This document shows positions 61,067 to 64,000 of a DNA stretch of 64,000 bases, piece after piece. This DNA is from Flavihumibacter soli (GTDB lineage Bacteria; Bacteroidota; Bacteroidia; Sphingobacteriales; Sphingobacteriaceae), in assembly GCF_010692725.1 (NCBI RefSeq), contig NZ_JAAFZB010000092.1, forward strand, positions 1 to 64,000, read 5' to 3'. The notes beneath the pieces are model-generated. The model had not been told where the DNA came from, searched no databases, and was given only the letters and a program-made list of their open reading frames with translations. A program made the position numbers and the translations under genes. Each line of letters starts with the position of its first letter. The first letter of the stretch is position 1.

Positions 61067-61474
61067 ATGGAACACAACGGACAAATTAACGGGGTAAATG
61101 GGAACAAAACCAGGTACTCCGATGCGGAGCTTAAAGAATTCAGAGATCTGATCAATGACAAGCTTCGTATTGCAAGAGAAGAACTACGAACATTGGTAGA
61201 TTCATTAAACCAAACTGCTTTAAACGGAACGGATGACACGGCAAGTGCTTATAAAACGCTCGAAGACGGTTCTGCCAGCCTGGAGAAGGAATCTATCAAT
61301 CAGCTGGCGGCGCGACAACGGAAGTTTATAGAGAATCTTGAAAATGCATTATTCAGGATCGAGAACAAGAGTTACGGTATATGCCGGGTTACCGGTCAGC
61401 TGATACCAAAGGAAAGGCTTCGTGCAGTTCCGCACGCTACGCTGAGTATGGAGGCGAAAATGCGGCAAGAATAA
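61067..61474 (+). CDS. TraR/DksA-family protein
   Basis: 135 aa. Long N-terminal coiled coil (about 18-95) and a C-terminal zinc-finger-like region that keeps the TraR/DksA outline YGICRVTGQLIPKERLRAVP but only one of four cysteines. This C4-poor form is usual in Bacteroidota. DksA-like proteins bind the RNA polymerase secondary channel. Single gene with its own terminator; upstream there are two TGATTTTGA copies. Confidence 0.85.
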   Translation: MEHNGQINGVNGNKTRYSDAELKEFRDLINDKLRIAREELRTLVDSLNQTALNGTDDTASAYKTLEDGSASLEKESINQLAARQRKFIENLENALFRIENKSYGICRVTGQLIPKERLRAVPHATLSMEAKMRQE

Positions 61475-61500
61475 GATTCACAATTAAACCTTAATGGAAG

Positions 61501-61536
61501 GCGGCAGGTACCGAACGGTGCGTGCCGCTTTTTTTG
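61501..61536 (+). terminator. Intrinsic terminator of the DksA-like gene
   Basis: GCGGCAGGTACC (61501-61512) pairs with GGTGCGTGCCGC (61517-61528) apart from one mismatch and one wobble, followed by seven Ts. 26 bp after the stop codon. Confidence 0.85.
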
Positions 61537-61552
61537 TGTTGGATGAAGGAAC

Positions 61553-61790
61553 AAAGAGGAAGGAAGGATGGAAGGTGGAAGGAGGGAAGGTGGAAGTATG
61601 AGTAATAAGTAATAAGTAGTATGTAATAAGAATGGATAACTGATACCTACCACCTGATACCTGATACCTGATACCTGATACCTCATACCCAAAAGCTGAT
61701 GGCTGACAGCTGATAGCTCTCACCTGATACCTACCACCTGATACCTGATACCTCAAACCTGATACCCAAAAGCTGACAGCTGATACCTCA
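61553..61790. repeat. Two-sided heptamer array between convergent genes
   Basis: 61553-61625 (+ polarity, DksA side): GGAAGGT/GGAAGGA and TAATAAG heptamers. 61638-61790 (minus polarity, from the stop TGA of the 52-aa gene): TGAGGTATC, AGCTGTC, a 14-mer AGCTTTTGGGTATC, AGGTTTG, AGGTATC, AGGTATC, AGGTGGT, AGGTATC and so on. Confidence 0.8.
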
Positions 61791-61946
61791 GATCTTTTCC
61801 CCTTTATGACGGTCAGGGTGAAGTTCGGACTTCTTAATCGTGTCTTCAAGGTCCTTCTGATCTTTAAAGTTTCTGCGGATAATAAAATAAAGCAGCAGGA
61901 TCGCCAGGATGCCAACAATTACCAGAATCTCAACGTTCAGTTCCAT
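61788..61946 (-). CDS. Small single-pass membrane protein (52 aa)
   Basis: 52 aa: MELNVEILVIVGILAILLLY, FIIRRNFKDQKDLEDTIKKS, then ELHPDRHKGEKI. One N-terminal transmembrane helix (about 5-23) followed by a charged cytoplasmic tail, typical of conserved small Bacteroidota membrane proteins. Balanced codons and a normal ATG start support coding. Its stop TGA starts a heptamer array. Function unknown. Confidence 0.65.
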   Translation of the reverse strand: MELNVEILVIVGILAILLLYFIIRRNFKDQKDLEDTIKKSELHPDRHKGEKI

Positions 61947-62024
61947 GGTTGAAAAGTTTAATTAAAGATAAGCAATCAGGTTCCGACAAAAAAGTCCTTT
62001 AGATGTAAGTTCGGCATTATGTCG

Positions 62025-64000
62025 CTACTTTATCTTATTGAATTTCAGGTTTTTAATTCGTCCGGTGGAGATCTTGTAGCCGCTGATCACACCCTTGCTA
62101 TCCCTGGTAAACTCTAAATTGCCCATGAATCCTGAAAAAGTATCCTTTTTGACGGGATTTAGTTCAATATCGCTTAAGCGGCTATGTTTTATTGTTAATT
62201 TTCTATTGACTTCGGTGAGCTGGTATTCGGTCGCTAATTCCTCGCTGAAGTACCGCCCGGTAAATTCTGCTAACTTCACAGCGGAGGGGTCGAAGGGCTT
62301 TATCCTTGTCGCATCAAATGTCTGATTCCCGAAGATTATTTGCAGCTGCTCTGCGGGCTTTCCGCCTGCGGTGATGAAAGTCATTGTGGCATCGGCAGTG
62401 GCCGCTTTAAATTTTGTTTGGGATACAGGGATAAGTGCATCGATAGATTGACCAGTCGCCTGGGCATACAAGCGACCTTCATTTTCGGAAATGGTCATGA
62501 TGATCCCCGGCTGAACTTCGTATTCACCGACATAGGCTTTAAAAAGGTTTGGGTCAATCTTAAGCTCCTGGGAACCAGCTTCACTTTTCTTTACCGGCTG
62601 GCTCGTTTCTGGTTTGAGCTTACCAGCCAGGTAAACATCCACGATCTTATGGGCCATACTGCCAGGATTAAAGTCTGCCGAATTGCTTAGAACAACGACA
62701 GCCAGGTTCTCGTTCGGAAAGCGGGTCAGGAAGCTACGGTAGCCCGCGTCAGCGCCGCCATGCTGTATCTCATCCAGGCCTTTGTAGGTGTCTTTAAATT
62801 GCCCTAAGGCTCCACCGAAGGTTTTACCGTTATTCAGGACTGCGAGGGTATTCATTTTATTGATCACCTCCTCATTACCAACTTTCATGGACGCAAAGTT
62901 CATTGCCCATAGGCTCAGATCTTCAGCCGTTGTGAAAAGACTGGTCGCACCGGCGTTCGCATAATTTAATACGCTTTTTTTATACCCGCTACTGTCTGTG
63001 TGATAAGAGTAGGCCCTGTTCTTTACAATTCTTTCATGGTCATCATAAAACAGGGTATGAGACATTTTTAACGGTTTAAAAATGTGCTCTTGCGTGAATT
63101 CAGGAAAGGTTTTTCCCGACACTCTTTTCACTACTTCGGCAAGGAGGGTAAATCCGGTATTGCAATACGAGAATTCCTCCCCGGGATTGAAATTCAATTC
63201 CTTTTGCCTGCTGACCATCTTCAGGATATGCTCCGTCGTAATAACATCATCCATCCGCCAGCCCGCCATGATCAGTAGCTCCCATTGATCTCTTAATCCG
63301 CTGGTATGCGTTGCCAAATGTCTTAAAGTGATCTTTTTCCCAAAATCAGGCACTTCCGGTATATATTTTCTTATGTCATCGTCAAGTGAGAGCTTGCCTT
63401 CCTGCTCAAGGAGCAGAATGGAGAAGGCTGTGAACTGCTTGGAAACAGACGCTATGTGAAACACCGTAGAACTGCTGATAGGAATGTCGTATTCCAGGTT
63501 GGCCATCCCATAACCTTTCTTGTAAACGATAGCCCCTTCCTTTACAATGGCAACAGCTGCTCCAGGTGATTCCTTATTGTCCCAGGCGGTGAATAACTGA
63601 TCTACTTTTTCTGAGGGGCTAACAGCAGCCCGGCTGATCTTTTCAATCTTTAATTCATATTTCCCACGGGGCTCATTTTTATCAAAGGGAGCAACCTCAA
63701 TCATATAGTCTGCCGCTTCATCCGACGTTAAGGTGAACAATTCAGGACCCTGCTTTCCATTAGGGCTATCGAAACTCTCAATCTTTTCGCCATTGGCCTT
63801 GTAAGTGGTGACCATCACGTCAACTCCCTGCTGCATCAGCCTGAAAAAGGCAAAGCGGTCTTTGTCCAGCCTGACTTTGTATTGATGTCTTTCGCCCGGA
63901 GCAAGCTCCGAAGTAATGGTCACATTCTCAGCCAATTTGCCTTTCTGTATTTGCGCCTGGATCTGGCCTAACTGAAGAGCCAGCAAAAGAACTGTTGCGA
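62025..64000 (-). CDS. Serine hydrolase (class C beta-lactamase-like), N-terminus cut
   Basis: At least 657 codons; the reading frame stays open through the window edge at 64000, with ATVLLLALQLGQIQAQ as part of a signal peptide, so the start lies outside. An N-terminal beta-sandwich (about 20-120) is followed by the beta-lactamase/transpeptidase domain with SVSK (Ser-Lys), YCN (YxN) and HGG motifs, then a DUF3471-like C-terminal region (about 490-650). Exported esterase or peptidase; related proteins are usually not true beta-lactamases. Confidence 0.85.
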   Translation of the reverse strand, partial: ATVLLLALQLGQIQAQIQKGKLAENVTITSELAPGERHQYKVRLDKDRFAFFRLMQQGVDVMVTTYKANGEKIESFDSPNGKQGPELFTLTSDEAADYMIEVAPFDKNEPRGKYELKIEKISRAAVSPSEKVDQLFTAWDNKESPGAAVAIVKEGAIVYKKGYGMANLEYDIPISSSTVFHIASVSKQFTAFSILLLEQEGKLSLDDDIRKYIPEVPDFGKKITLRHLATHTSGLRDQWELLIMAGWRMDDVITTEHILKMVSRQKELNFNPGEEFSYCNTGFTLLAEVVKRVSGKTFPEFTQEHIFKPLKMSHTLFYDDHERIVKNRAYSYHTDSSGYKKSVLNYANAGATSLFTTAEDLSLWAMNFASMKVGNEEVINKMNTLAVLNNGKTFGGALGQFKDTYKGLDEIQHGGADAGYRSFLTRFPNENLAVVVLSNSADFNPGSMAHKIVDVYLAGKLKPETSQPVKKSEAGSQELKIDPNLFKAYVGEYEVQPGIIMTISENEGRLYAQATGQSIDALIPVSQTKFKAATADATMTFITAGGKPAEQLQIIFGNQTFDATRIKPFDPSAVKLAEFTGRYFSEELATEYQLTEVNRKLTIKHSRLSDIELNPVKKDTFSGFMGNLEFTRDSKGVISGYKISTGRIKNLKFNKIK

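Noticed and set aside
61484-61918. 144-aa minus-strand ORF across 61.5-61.9 kb
   Set aside because: Most of it is heptamer repeat and it runs antiphase to the better supported 52-aa membrane protein (61788-61946).
1-64000. tRNA or rRNA genes
   Set aside because: No cloverleaf with TTCGA-type T loop and CCA-adjacent acceptor stem, and no rRNA core sequence, was recognised while reading both strands; a covariance-model scan would be decisive.

Overview
The window looks like a chromosomal segment of a Bacteroidota bacterium, probably Sphingobacteriia or Chitinophagia. The evidence is lineage-typical content: a fused E1 alpha/beta 2-oxoacid dehydrogenase, a type IX secretion type B C-terminal domain, an outer-membrane beta-barrel/TonB-type receptor, a DUF1573 protein, a C4-poor TraR/DksA protein, many Cys-lipoproteins, and promoter boxes of the form TAnnTTTG. 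No rRNA, tRNA, CRISPR array or phage module was recognised. Species identity cannot be decided from the sequence alone.

Layout. 0-11.9 kb: DUF1573 protein, E1 dehydrogenase, CHRD lipoprotein, alpha/beta hydrolase, S8 protease and HEAT-like protein, then a minus-strand alkylation-repair operon (AraC-MGMT, 2OG-Fe(II) oxygenase, separate Ada zinc domain, AlkB). 12.2-14.2 kb: divergent radical-SAM/TIGR03915-type DNA repair pair. 14.5-26.7 kb: T9SS cargo, YciI-like protein, Usp, Ssb, SDR plus aromatic amino acid hydroxylase, and a GT39/GT2/flippase-like operon. 26.6-35.5 kb: two REP-associated (HUH) transposases, two ferritin-like proteins, OmpA, and a TonB-type receptor with a MarR regulator. 35.6-52 kb: accessory region of small single genes (lipoproteins, XRE-pentapeptide fusion, seven-repeat Reg_prop lipoprotein, SnoaL-like, VOC, BI-1/YccA, ArsR/SRPBCC/DoxX operon), dense in repeats and gene remnants. 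52.2-60.9 kb: an efflux operon (HlyD, TolC, ABC ATPase, two permeases) ending in its own sigma-54 response regulator and histidine kinase, with a sigma-54 promoter in front. 61-64 kb: DksA-like protein, a 52-aa membrane protein and a serine hydrolase cut by the window edge.

Most unusual is the non-coding DNA. (1) Five unrelated sequence families share one mirror-nested plan R1-R2-R2'-R1' (about 115-215 bp); one copy lies beside a HUH transposase gene. (2) A 249-bp structured element occurs twice in full with compensated base pairs, plus two end fragments. (3) Degenerate heptanucleotide arrays begin at, or within a few bases of, the stop codons of about ten unrelated genes; near the stop the purine-rich strand is the coding strand. 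(4) Several regulatory sites are readable: an ArsR operator pair around a promoter, a 30-bp perfect palindrome inside the receptor's signal-peptide codons next to a MarR gene, an inverted-repeat operator before the XRE-pentapeptide gene, and the sigma-54 promoter.
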